Notes: generated by a model not told the origin, from the letters alone. A stretch of 64,000 nucleotides of DNA from Lineus longissimus (GCF_910592395.1 NC_088317.1:2480001-2544000), one strand, 5' to 3'. Shown: positions 47,501-60,359, numbered from the stretch's first letter. Numbers and translations are program-made.

Positions 47501-50500
47501 CCAAGCTAACAGGGTTTCCTGTCGAATTCTCGGCGATTTTCTGTCCTGTTTTGGTCGCGGGCGAGAGTCCCTTAGAGCTATGGACGCAACGAACCGAGTA
47601 GCTATCTCAGTTTGAGTGCTTCTTTTGCCCCCACGTAGTGAGACAGCCCTGGGGTCTGTGAACACCCACGGAGCGACATCCTGGAGAAACCTCAGCTATT
47701 TGCAAGACTTTTCCCCCTGCTTACGTAATCAAACCACTTCTCTTGACTCTCAAGACGGTTGGTCGCTTCCTTATTCTTTGGAATCGGAATGAAATGTCAC
47801 AAGTATTTGAAATGGTTTCGAAAACGACTCTGCAAAGTTTTAATTGAAATATCGACATCAGCGTCAATCTTTAATGCTTCGATATACCATTTGTCTATAA
47901 TCTATAGCTAAAGGCTATAGTATCATTTTATAGCATTTAAAATCTAATGCTAATATAAATACAAAAGCCTGGGGCAGTTTATGGTTTATGGTTTGATCGG
48001 TTTTTGCAATAAGTAAACTGGCCATTGTATTTTTACTTTTCTAAATGCTTCTGATACATCGGCGATAAAACGACTTTTGTTGCAGGGATTCACATTCGTA
48101 GCGATCTGGTAAACAAAATATGTGAATATGTCGGATCTGATGGATAGTCTCCATTTAATGGTTTTTTTGTTGCAGTATATTTAATATTTGTACTAAGGTA
48201 TTGTCAGGTCCAATACTTCCCATATCCTTCTCCCTCAATCCGCAGGATAAAACACACGAAAAGGCACGGCTCACAAAGGTTGATTTTCACGACGACTTTT
48301 ACTATTTAAAACTATTATCCGGTCTTTGTAATTTTATATTCCCACTACGACTTTAAATTGCCTTTAAGCCTAAGCATAGCGCGTTCCCTTTTGTATTTCT
48401 TTAAGCGTTAAATAGGGAGAACACACGAATATCTAAACATTGTAATGCAAAGGCCCACTTTAGTCCTTGAATGAATAGAAACGATTAAAGTATTGTTGTG
48501 CGATTATAATGCTATTCCTTAAAATTTCGTCCTTTCTTGATGAAAAATTCACAGAAAACAAAAGTTGCTGTGGTTTGCCTTGGAAAGTGAGTGAACGAAA
48601 AGTTATGTTTGCACAATTCCTTCAACAAGATTTGGATAACAGTAAAACTTTCATGATAAAAAAATCCCAAAATTTCGTTATGCTTTTCAGTTAATTTCTT
48701 AAGTTTGAAGCCATTTTTCTCAAAATGATACTTTGAACGGAACGGTTGTTCCTTTTGCGTTGTACCCTTCAATACTCTGCACCAGAATTTTCGATTTCTG
48801 TTCATGGGAAAAAAAATATCGACTGATAAACCCAGGACCGTGGCGCGTGTTATTATAGCTTTATCAAGCAAATGCAATGCATTATTGCCAGAACATAATA
48901 AGGTGGAGGCCACAGAACCTCAGAATACGGTTCATCGACTCCACATAATACCGCCTCACAAAACATACGAAATAATATTATTAATTTTCTATACATATAT
49001 AAATGCACTTGAATCAAGCGGCGAATATTATGATATCTGTCATAGTGTTGGTGTGTCAATAATGCTATTGAACACTTTCTAAGAGCAGGCCATTTTTATT
49101 TCTTGTTTCGAAGTGTGAACCTTTTAGGTTTGATATAATGAAGGGTAATATTCATCCATTATAAATATCCGGAGCCATAGGAAGATGTAATAGATGTTGT
49201 TCAATCATGAAAAATAATAAACTGTGTTTTCTTTCTGTTGATGTTGGTTGTTATTCTATTTATTGTCTTTTGTTTCGAATGTGTGCACCAAAAACCAATC
49301 ATGGTAAACCACCAAATTTCGCTCTTATATCGCGAAAGTTTTCGAGAAAGAAAAATTCACGATTTTTATTTTTTGCGGATTACAATGTGCATTTACGTAA
49401 CTTCTTTCAGTTGTTCTAGTAAAATGATACTTCGAGATTTGGAGGAGACCCCAAAACAAAACCAAGTCTCCGCAGTCGTAGTATGTTTTACATTTTGGCT
49501 TTAGTACTTCTCCAAGTTATAGGTTTGCTTTGCCTCACTTCGCTATGTTTGGGTTAATTTAGGCGGCGATTCTTTCAAGTCGCAAGCATCAATTATGCAT
49601 CGATTTTTTTACCACTTCTCAATAGAAGGTTTTTCTTCTCGACTCTCTGATCCGTGTGAAATATGACACTTATGCCCCTTATTCACTGGTAATAAGTGGG
49701 AAAACAACTTAATTATTCACATTGTTTTCACTTTATAACATTGTTCGCTCAGGTTAAATGAGGTCTCAGTGCGAAGTTGCTTTCAATTCGCGATTGACAG
49801 GTACTTTTTGCTTTGACAACAAACCTTCATTTGCGTCTTGTCGTGTATAAGGATCGTTCCGGCGTTATCACTATCGCGAAGTGATCCAGAGTGTTGGAAA
49901 CAACAATGAGAGTCATAGTTTAAATAAAACTTCCTTGGTCAAAGTTCGTTTCGGGCACGTACCTCATTGCGAAAGACCTTTTGATGAAACATCACTCTAT
50001 TTATAGAACCATATCATGTCCCCACAACACATCTTGACCATCAATGTATTGTCATTGTTAGCCTCCAGACACCGCGTGTCATACCATTTCAAATATTATT
50101 ATACCTGCTGGTGCCAAATTGATTTATGGTATTAAGCAATGGAACCTGGCAGAATAACAGAATCAATTTCATTTCCAAACATTTGAATATAAGAATTATA
50201 AACTTTCTAAAGGTTCAGACAATTTATTATCTTATTTACAGATGCTGATAGCATTTGAATATAGGCATAGTACCAGCAGGATAGAGAACTGATACATAAT
50301 AATAAGATAATTTACATATTCCAATGAAAGTATAATTGATAAATTTTATTATCGTGAATATAATGTCACTTAGAATGAATTTCATATTATCAATAATTAG
50401 CGATTAGGGTAAGCATTTACACCTGTTAATGAAATTACAAATTCTAAAGCGCAGAATGATAATTTGAATATGATGTATATGTCTGCCGATTATGATATAT

Positions 50501-53500
50501 GAATTTGACACCAGTTGGTCTAACGAATAAACAAATTAATTGAATTTTTTTGGTGAACTTTTGAAATTTTGATCCCGTCATCTGCAACTGTGCCACTGCA
50601 ATAAAATTGATACTTGTAGCATAGCATCATGAGGATATCATGGGTTACCGTTCGCTTCTCCAGTTCTCTTGAATTTCCTCAAAATGATAGCATTCACCCT
50701 GGAGAATCAGTTACTTTGTACATTATACATGTACAATGTGCCATGATGTTGTGATATTTCTACCCGGTGGAACGTCACATTTCGAATTTTTCTCTTTTTT
50801 TTTCTTCCAATTTCTGTCTAGCCTCAGCAGGTTGAGGACAGATGACAGTCACTCGGATGCAAATATTACTAAGAGACCAGGACTAGTGCGGTGTGATAGA
50901 AAAAAGAATGTGCAGATAATTGTAAAAGTGTATAGAACATATTATTGAAATAAAAAGTGGGTTTCCGTGTCTGGGTGTTTATTCTCTTTGTTTTGGCACG
51001 CCTGCAGAAGCGATATTAAAACGTTTTCTTCGTTTTGCCCTACTTAAAAGTCATTAGGTATATCACTAACTGTCTGTTGTATGAAAATGTTGAATATGAA
51101 AGCAGCCATAAACGTTATTCCAACTTTAGATAATTCCCCTTCACATTCATCAGTAAAAGAGAGTTGCATATTTGATACACAGCTTTTTCCTTTGTGAGGT
51201 TTTCTCTGAAAGAAGATCTAGTGAATAATGGTGAAAAAATGCTGATATTTTACGGATTGTTGACCCGTCCCGCTCACCGAATCTGGTGATATGCGCGCGA
51301 CTTCAGATAAACAATGGCGCAAGGGGGAGTGGGCACCTGGACCTACACAAAATATGCCCCTTTGAAAGAAATTGAGAAAAGCAATTGGATACCTTTGTGC
51401 TAACCATTGTCCACCAATAGTCAAGCTGGGGTATAAGCTCTAAAGTCTATTCTTAAAAACTAAAGTCCAATTCATCTTTATATAAAGCCTTTTGAGCAAG
51501 AACTATAGCCTTTTCATAAAACTATTGAAACCTTTTGACACAAGTGCGGTTCAGGGCTTTGAAGGAGCTGACGAGAGTATTGGAGCGAAAATCGTAAAAA
51601 TAACACCACAATACTACGGACAATGTCATTGAATGTGCGATAGAAAAGTATAAATAACTACACTTTGCTTGAATAGCGCCCTATGGAATAGCTACAATGG
51701 ACCTAATGCGTTTTATGTCGACCAACAATGAGATCTTTGCAGATCGTAACAAAAGCTGAATAGAGGTTTGCAATGGGCAAATATGAGAAAACAGTTCTGA
51801 ATGGCACTGCATTAATGCCGATGTGTTGTGAGCGGTGGAAATTTGAATGGGGCTTTGGTCGGCGAACAGGGCCATGCGGTTCAACAACCATAATTTCGCC
51901 TGTTAATGACCGAGTGTAAATAGTGTGATAGTTGTATAGGCTAAACACTGAAGTGCAACCAACTATGCATGTGATGTGGATTTCGTGAAAAGGCAAACAG
52001 CTGATTAGGATCTGTGTGTCGATAGAGGGCGTTAATGTATACAGATGGTTTCAACTTGAGCAGAGATGTTTGGAGAGAAAGATCATTGAGCCAGTTGGCG
52101 TAAGAACTCACACCTTCAAGAAGAGTTGCCGATTCTCGACCTCTTTTGCTCAGTCCAAGATGGCGCCTATTGGCGGCACGTGGCAGCCATCTTGCTTTCA
52201 ACCTGGAGGTGCATGTTTTAACTAACATATTATCTTGGCCTTCCAAGTGATGGCTTACAAATGAGAAGAAGAAGAAAATTTGAAAATTAAATTTGTTTCG
52301 ATAATTTGATGATCATAATATTTTGACCTAACCAGCCGCGAACAGAAAAGGAAGAATCTCATGAGTACACGTAATCACAGCTATATCGGCGCCATGTAAA
52401 TATTGAAATAAACCCGGATGAGGAAGTCTAACAACAGTGGATGCTGAAGAAACCACGTGCAATGTTTGTCCAGCTTTGTGTCGCGCCACAGTGCGGTGTT
52501 GTCACAGGAGAGTCAATTTCACCAAAAGCTGCCGCGGCTGACTGTTAAATAAAGAACAATTGGCGACCCAACTGCGCGGTGAATAAGTAAACTTAGTATG
52601 GAATTAACTTGATGCGCTGAGGAAGAAAGAACTGTATGAAGGAGCCCCTTGACATCTGATTAAACACTGTCTCTAAATGGGCCGAGTTTTATACTACTTT
52701 TAATGCATGAAATGTTAGATTTTGTTGCAGAACTGGCCCTTGAAGCCAGGTTTCTTGTTTAGTTTCTTTGCTTGGATAACACATCAGAGGATCCTCAGCA
52801 CGTTACCAATCCCATTCTGTTCTTGATTTTGTCGCAGAGTGTGTCTATGAGCGGCCATTGAAGTAGTTTGTGAAGCCTCGGCATCGTTTTTGTGCATCTA
52901 ATTGATGAGCAAACACATTGATTAGATGTTCAGATCTCAAAAGCTTTCTTTATCAAAGGGACTACTTGGGCGTGGGATTTAGATGTACAGGAGGATGCTA
53001 CTCAAGTTCGCCACCATGCGATGCCACAGGTGGAATGATTTTAGCAAAGTGTTGTGAGGCGGCTTTGGACATTTCGTTTGTGGTTGTTCAGGTTGGCCCA
53101 CATTCCCATCACGCTCTAGTCCAATGTTTATTGCAGTGGTCCTGCTGGAAGCCATATTCGTATGGAAAACCAACATATCTCGTGCACTATTTGGCCCCAC
53201 TGTAATATGGAAAAAAATGAGAAAATTTGGTACAATGTAGATGGTATAATACCGCCGCTAAAAGTTGATGAGTGATACGTGTTGCTCTTTAGCCACTCCC
53301 CGATGGGCAATGGCCAAAGCAGTATCACATTTTGCCGCTGCGGCCGCGGCACTGAATTTAGCAGATTTATGGAATGTCCTCATGCATTCCCCCAGAGTAA
53401 CGGATAATAAAATCATGGGATTTATTCATAAAATCAAAATGTTGTACATGTACAGATAAACACAAAAAGGTCACCGGTGGCTAATCATTATCATTATTGC

Positions 53501-54177
53501 GATCCTTGTGCGCCATTTGACAATATCTATTGTAAGTTGCTGAAAGGCCCCACCTTGGTGTTATGTGGCGGGGCAACACAGGCCTCAGGGCTCCACCATA
53601 ACCTGCCTGCTTCGAAAAGGGAGAGGAGGACCCGTTCGCGATAACCGGGCAATTATGGAAATAACACCAATGCGGGGATGGCGAATGATAATAAACATGA
53701 CAGCTATTCAACAGAGGGATATAAGGGGATAATAAAAGGTTACGATAAACGCATTACAATTGAACAATGATGACAATTCGCGTTTGTTGAAATGAAATAT
53801 TCCGGGGCGGCATATAGCCCGAAGGGCATTCATGCCCATTGATAGCGATTTGCGTTAGCGGGCCGGATGGGTCTGCACCAATACCTCAGCTGTCAGGCTT
53901 ATACACTAGGAACAATCGAAGGCATCGCCGTACAATAATGCTGAAGACAAACAAATCACAAAGGAGCCATTCTGCCCAGTGCGGTTGATGTCCGGTGTTC
54001 AATATGACACACTGAACAGCTATCATCTTTTTTGCATTGAAAACTGCAATATCGTGTTTTGCTGTTGTCACGGGCCTAAATACAAATACCGGTGTATATA
54101 ACAGATATGATTTTTGCACTCGAACTCGATTTTGAAGAGTGCGATTCAATTTAAATGAAATGGTCCAGGGACCATGT
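41533..54177. other. Intergenic, no gene recognised; scattered regulatory-like motifs
   Basis: Almost 13 kb without a recognisable gene. The longest open readings are about 130-138 codons (minus strand 48512-48913; plus strand 42376-42792, which lacks a true ATG start) and overlap open frames on the other strand. A hairpin of GTGACCTT/AAGGTCAC lies at 44458-44484. A 23-bp tandem duplication (AATATCTTTTTGTATAC) lies at about 46016-46061. An inverted pair CAAGATGGC/GCCATCTTG is at 52156-52194, and SOX-type words AACAATG (53763) and CATTGAT (53837) are in a GC-richer island at 53.5-53.9 kb. Confidence 0.5.
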
Positions 54178-54321
54178 GCTCACCTCGGGTAATGTAATGC
54201 ATGTCATTTGCGGTGCATATGGGGAGAACAGTTTCTGGCTAGTTTCACCAGTTGTACGACGATGTACAACGACGACGGGCGACGGACGCCAGGGTATCGT
54301 ATAAGCTCCTCAGAGGTGAGC
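54178..54321 (-). mobile_element. Short inverted-repeat element with GCTCACCTC ends
   Basis: A 144-bp unit bounded by GCTCACCTC (54178-54186) and its reverse complement GAGGTGAGC (54313-54321). On the minus strand it opens with a GCTCACCTCTGAGGAGC hairpin followed by a stretch of repeated CGTC (GGCGTCCGTCGCCCGTCGTC). This order, a hairpin with AGCTCACCT followed by CGTC-rich sequence, resembles a repeat family that I recall as dispersed in molluscan and other marine invertebrate genomes. No transposase is present, so it would be non-autonomous. Family assignment is by memory only. Confidence 0.5.
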
Positions 54322-56347
54322 TAATAATCTGATTGATGCTAAGGTTTTCTTGATGACATGGAAGACAATGTCAGTCTGAGTACTGAACCAAGATTTGGGG
54401 TGAAAACATCCAAGTCTAGGTGATTGAAAGGGAATATCCTTTTCGTGATATTTTGAAGAATTACTGCCAAACCAGCATTGATATAAAAATTTCGCTCTAA
54501 CTTCTATCAGATTATGTATCTATCATCAATATCCCGCATTTTCAGCGTTATATCACGCACAGTTTGCGGATGCAGACCGCTTTAAAAAGACCTTGTATAC
54601 ATGTCTTACAGGCTTTTCAGTCCTGCCCATGGATGGTCATATGGGCCCTGGATCCAAGGCCCCTTTTTGAGTTTGATGGCAGAATTTTGAAAAAAATTTA
54701 CCAAATGTTTGAAAAACCATGAAGCGGTTGGAATTTTGAGCTGATTTTTGCATGCAGCATCTGTACGACATCAACAACTACATTGACAGTGTTTTATTGG
54801 TTATGACATGTCTAGATATGTCATACCAATAACCGAATCGAGGCGATTTGATGCACTTTGGTTGAATCTAAATTTCATTTTTTAGATGCTGGCGCCACCT
54901 GTCTGGTATTCATCAAATTAAATGCAGCGAGTATCGTCATCATGTTGCAAAAGCACCACATCTCTCCAGCAGCTTTTTTGGACTTCGGTCGCATTTCCGC
55001 CAATCAAAACACCTTTACTTGATCATGCCGGCGATGCCTTGAGCCGAGCATGAGTGATGTCGCCTGATTGGCCAATACTCATCAAAAGGCCGGATAGCTG
55101 CTTGGGTTAAGTGCCAAGTGGCGAATGAATAAATTATTTCATAATAGTACAGTAGACTTTTTATTTTCCCAGAAAAAAGAATTTGATACTTTTTTATGAG
55201 AGTGCATACAAATATCTGAGGTTTTTGAAATCAAGGATGTCTCGCTCCTTGTTGAATCGAGTCGCGTGCAGGACGCTTGCACGAAAGACGTGCACCACCT
55301 GCGTAACCGGTCTTTTCGTTATCGCGTAAAAAACATCTTGACGGAAAATGCGGTTACCGATCCTGAGACAAGTCTAAAAGTCATTAACTAGACGCTTTTT
55401 GTTTCACAAGGTAAGTAGCTTACCGGTAGATATGTTTGCATTCACTAATTATCAACATCTAAAGCAGAATTTGACCAAATTAAGATTTGTAACAACCACT
55501 GCTTGAGATTTTCTGAAAATTATGATGACAAAAAATGTGTTAAAAAAGTACAAATACATGTCCATACACTGGGCAAATTTTTTAAAAAAAACTTATTTTG
55601 AAAACTTATAATCGAAACCAAATCATTTACTTATGACGCACGGCGCCTTTTCATATATACAACTTTAAGTACATCACCTGGTCACTCAGTGGAACTTCGC
55701 TTATTTAACTCTCGGCACACCGCACGTCTGCCGCCCTGGAGTGGGGGACTGAAGAGTTTTTAGGCTTTTTAATGAGAGGATGCACTCTCAGATGGCACCA
55801 AGTTCATCCGACGGTCATTAGAGACAAATACAAGGTGTGGATAAGAGCTGGGGCGGTGTGCAACAAGTCCTGAGCCCACACTTCTCAGGGGCCCCCTCGC
55901 ACCTTAGAAGGTCTGAGTGGGTATCGCAGATTTACGTATTCATTCTCTTGCTATTACTGGTTAAGATTTTGACAAGTGACTCGGGTTAGTGAGGTTACAA
56001 GGGCTCTTTACCTGTGATACTATGATGATATTTTGCAGATGTCATCAGTGGCCTTTTCATCGTTCAAAAATTAGAAATCCTTGGTGGGAAAGTTCCCAGA
56101 CTCGTAAGTCAGACAGGGAAAATCTGATATTTGTTAAAAAAAACTGCTGCACCGAAAATATGAGTTGCCGAAATGCTGAGAATGTTAAGTGATTTTTAAG
56201 AGGCTCTATCAATTTTTACGTAAAATGGATATTCAAGCAGGCCTTTACCATACCAGAGTCTGTTTGAAAGACTCTGAGTCTGACCATACTGAAAGTTTCC
56301 TGCTGTCTCAGCCGAAGCATTGACAAAAAACATTACTTGAAGAAATT
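54322..56347. other. Intergenic, one strong hairpin
   Basis: No gene recognised. At 54794-54832 an inverted repeat pairs TTATTGG plus TATGACATGTC with GATATGTCATA plus CCAATAA around a 2-nt loop, with one bulged T and one G-T mismatch. It is about 18 bp of stem and could be cruciform-forming or a remnant of a small foldback element. The rest is AT-rich with no coding signal. Confidence 0.5.
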
Positions 56348-56421
56348 AGGCCTCGTCGAGATTCGAACTCGAGATCTCCTGTTTACTAGACAGGCGCTTT
56401 AACCAACTAAGCCACGAGGCC
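56348..56421 (-). tRNA. tRNA-Thr(AGT), solo copy
   Basis: Identical 74-nt gene, anticodon AGT, intact A and B boxes. Its flanks are unlike those of the other copies. On the transcribed strand the 3' flank is AATTTCTTC, and the first T-run of four or more (TGTTTTTTG) is about 20 nt downstream, so termination would be delayed. It lies 16 kb downstream of SoxB2 and 69 bp from an inverted-repeat element. Confidence 0.95.
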
Positions 56422-56489
56422 AGCTGATTGACGTCTGGGATAGGTTAATCCAAACGATGGCGTTTTTTCCACAAATGTCTGCTACAGGT

Positions 56490-56858
56490 ATAGCATTCCG
56501 CGAAGTTACTATTTATAGCTCACAAGGTCATTTGCATAAGATATTGATGACGTTTTAGTCACGTGACAGTCGGACATCGACACTTATTTCTACGCATTTG
56601 AGCTTATTTCAAAGTCAATTATCTTTGACCCTGCATTGTTTTTAGCATGAATGATACCATAGTGTCAGAGAGAGAAATATTCAGAACAATTATGTAGTTT
56701 TTCCAACACTCGGACATGTGCCAGGTTGAATCTAACTGCCCTAGTTAAAAAGCCTGAATCTATTACGAAACCGCATGTTTGTCCGACATTGCCTGTAATT
56801 CAGCGATGGGGAAATAGAGGGCAGCAGCTGCAGTGACGTCATCTTCGCGGAATGCTAT
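56490..56858. mobile_element. MITE-like element with perfect 16-bp inverted ends
   Basis: ATAGCATTCCGCGAAG at 56490-56505 is matched exactly by its reverse complement CTTCGCGGAATGCTAT at 56843-56858, enclosing 337 bp. Further paired words lie inside: GATGACGT near the left end against ACGTCATC near the right, and TCGGACAT (left) against TCCGACAT (right). There is no open reading frame of note. Size, inverted ends and lack of coding capacity fit a miniature inverted-repeat transposable element. No clear target-site duplication was found, so the superfamily is unknown. Confidence 0.6.
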
Positions 56859-58551
56859 TGGCCTATTTGTACAGGCGTTGTTCCTTGGCCCGCGTCAACT
56901 CATCGTCAGAGAAGTGGAAGTTGAAGTTACATGTAGATCAGATATCAAACTTTCATTATTTCCATCACGGATGATGGAGAAATAGAAATATTTCGAAACT
57001 AATGCAGGTATACTTTTATAAATTTCTTGTGGAAGCGTGTATTGACATGGCCTGGTTTAAGTGTCACGATATTATTGACCAATACATTTCAAGATCATTT
57101 TATAACAGTTTAAAGTTTAGGTTAAATGTTTGCAGACATTTCGTATTCATTTTGTCACAAACTCTGAAAGAAATACCAATGTTATGGTTGTTGGAATTTG
57201 AAGTTTGTGTCTCTTGGCGAGTGTTGACATTATATTTCGATGTCAATGGGAAACATCCGGTGTAAACACTTTCTAAAATTTGTCAAGCCTCAGAACGATC
57301 ATACGCATGATGCAAGATTACTATCAGTCATAAGGTCCAAAAAATACTGTTTTGACAGTTTCGCATCCAGAACCTCATTGTCTATAATCCCCGTAGGTGA
57401 TTGATAAGATACAACAACCTTGCTGGTCAAGATGACTCTTTTGCGGCCACCGGAATTACCGCGCTGATCTAGTAGGCATGCAGGTTTCAACGGTTCGACA
57501 GAGCAGAGGAAAGGCCGCAGTAACATTTCGGGTAGCTTGAGCACTACGGCAGTACGCCGTGACCCATCCCGCCACTCCACCATTTACAAGCAGTGTACCC
57601 AATGTCATGCCGTCCTCAAGGCCCAGTTTAATTGTAACGTCATTCTGTATCAATGCATGCACCTACAATGTACATTGCACTGTGTTTTAGGGTCAGACAG
57701 CTGTGGTTTTTGTTTCTTTGGCCTTGACAAACCAATTTGATTGCAGCCGATATTCTAAATCTAGCAATGATATGGCCGACAAATGGGAAGGCTGTAATAT
57801 AAATAATCCTGCGGAAAAAGCGATTTTCCCCTGAAAGGCCCAAAAGCAAGAACTTCAACATTTGGCGTTTGTAACCATGAAAACGTATTCAAATCTCAGC
57901 ATATTAGCGTGTGAACTTATCCCCGTATTCTGCTTGTGACTTTTTCCCTAAAACACGACCAATTCATAATGGAAATTTCAATTTTTACACCAAGTACATA
58001 ATCTCTTTCCATGCAACTCATTAATGATAAGGATGACTTGTTATGTTTTTCCATAAAAACGGTGATTTTTGTGTTCAGCTAGGAACGGAAAGCAGCTTAG
58101 TACATTTTACAGTCAACAAAACGCACTTTTACGGAATATTGGGGAACAAAAAAGCAGTCCACATATCGATCAGATTTCACGCAGATGTAATTGCTGTGCC
58201 TTTTTGTCCAATGTGTTACATGGTCTCTAATTTCCTAACGTTTTGAAATATGAAAAGTTATCATGCAATTATCTCTTTAACAAAAGGCATGCCCTTTTTC
58301 TATTGTTGGAGGTATCGTATTGACAAAATGTTATAAACAACCATACTACTGATAAAAGTTGTTTTTGTGTCTTGATTACCGCCGTGTTCGTCCAATTGCC
58401 TCAAGGGAAACATCCACATTGCCAATTTGTAACACGATACCTGATTTGCTGGACTGTTATGCTTTCTGGCGATCGGCAACCGAAACATTCAGGCACACCA
58501 GGGGGGACTTGACAGTTCCTATTGAACTAACCGAACTTCTCGAAAGAGAGA
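56859..58551. other. Intergenic, no gene recognised
   Basis: AT-rich DNA. Open readings of up to about 94 codons (for example the minus strand at 57299-57583) overlap each other on both strands and show no recognisable domain. Confidence 0.5.
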
Positions 58552-59275
58552 CACTTTGTAAGAGGAAGGTTATACTTAATATTCTGCGCAGAATTTCTAA
58601 ACAGGGTTAAATATTACCGGACCTGACCTCATCAAAATGAAGCGCCGCTCTGCAGCAAAACCCACACTCAAGTCTACACCAAGCCTCTTCTCTAAGTTTG
58701 CTCATCTTACAAATCACTCTAAAATTATCGTTTCTCACACTTATCTTTTTTGAATAACAAATCTTTCAAAGGGAACGGCGGTGTAAAACCAATTTTTAAA
58801 AACCGGGCACCCCCCTCAACCGTAATTTGACCTGAATCTCAGCGAAATGTATCTTGTCATGGGCACATTTTGGTACTCATGGTACTCCCTTGGCCCCAAA
58901 AATCATAAAGAGGCACTTTGTTCGAGTTGGGAAGGTTACTTAATATTCTACGCATGATTTCTACACAGAGTTTGACACTTTCGACCTATTGCTTGTCACC
59001 CCTCAGTGCAAGGCGACACGAAGCGCAAGCAACCAGCTCAAAAAAAATGATTCAAATAATTATTCGTCCACCCATCATTTTACAAATCACTTAAACTCTT
59101 TCGAAAATAAACATGATCAACAAGTCTTTGAAAGAGAACGACGGTAATCATCTTTAAAAAACACATCAGACACTCCTCAACCGTACTTTGACCCGCATTG
59201 CGGCGGAAATTATTCATATCCATTACGTTTTTTTTTGACAAAAAACTCGCGCCAAAAATGTAAGTTAAGAGGTAC
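58552..59275 (+). repeat. Diverged tandem duplication, unit about 362 bp
   Basis: Two copies start with CACTTTGT at 58552 and 58914. Shared blocks appear in the same order: ACTTAATATTCT followed by GATTTCTAMACAG-like sequence, ACAAATCAC, AACAARTCTTTSAAAG with GAACGRCGG, and CCTCAACCGTAMTTTGACC. Between the blocks the copies are diverged with small gaps, so the duplication is old. Short parts are open in the plus frame, but no protein is recognised. Confidence 0.7.
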
Positions 59276-60359
59276 TCTGGGGCCACGGTTACACAAACTT
59301 TTGAAAAAAGAACAATCTCGTGACTATGACCTGCTGCTGACGTTTTTGTCATCAAGAAGTATATATATATTACGTTTTTAAAGTTTCTTGACTGGGCCAA
59401 TGAGATTACTTTTTCATATACAGTGTACACTGTCCATGGCTAGGATTTTTTCCAACAAACTCTTTTTTCTAAATTTCTTCATCGAGCAAGCAGATTATCA
59501 ATTTTAACATGATTCATAATCGTCGTCATCATTATCATCGATTTGGCGCTATAACTGTCACCAATTAATTCAAAACACACGGGCCCTGATCAACGCATGA
59601 TATCAAAATTAGCAACATGCGTACAAAAAAGATGCTTCTTACTCACAAAAATCCCAACCCTAAATCTACCAGAGCCCAACCGAAAATTATTTTCAAAATC
59701 TTGAGAAACATCTCGAGATTAATTTTTGCGCTCGAAACCGAAATTCGCACATCAGTTTTTGCACCCGTTTCATCCATCGAACAAAGTAAGTCGAGTGAAA
59801 ATATACATCTTCAAAAAGTATCACTGCTTATTTTAAATACTATCCAGTCCTAATTTCTTCGGTAGGATTTTTGCACCCGTTTTCTTCTTGGGAATCGTGG
59901 GAAAACGACTCCCGTCGAAATGGAGTGATTTCTCCGTATCTCGTTCATATTCAAGTACACTAATTCCTCTTCACTTCTATTTAATAATCATTCATCGCCG
60001 GTTTCACATCTGCGCTTTTGTCCAAGGGGGAGAAAATTCGCGTGTGTGCCGCGAAAAGGCGAAGTACTTGGAGCTAAATTGATGTCTAATTCGGTTTTAA
60101 ATAGGTGTTGAACATGTTTTGATTATTCACCCCATGGCGTTTTCAAGTGGGCTCTCTAACCACCTATGCAGGTATCCCGTTCCCGCAAGGACGTTTTACT
60201 TCAATACATTCGTGAAAATTTCAAATTTCAATTAATTGGCGTGATTTTTCGTGAGAAATTGTACTTTTCAGACAGGTTGGTTGTACTTTATAGTGAGCCA
60301 GCATTTCTACGGCTGGGGAATTCAATTTCGCTTCCCTTTAAAATAAGACACAGCCATTT
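59276..60359. other. Intergenic, no gene recognised
   Basis: AT-rich DNA. The phrase TTTTTGCACCCGTTT occurs twice (about 59756 and 59870), a minor repeat. No coding exon or RNA gene was recognised. Confidence 0.5.

Noticed and set aside
48512-48913. 133-codon minus-strand open reading as a gene
   Set aside because: It overlaps open frames on the other strand in AT-rich DNA and has no recognisable domain or splice structure.
50104-50280. Inverted-repeat element with CCTGCTGGT/ACCAGCAGG ends
   Set aside because: The arms match over only about 9 bp in AT-rich DNA with weak inner pairing; this is not enough to call an element.
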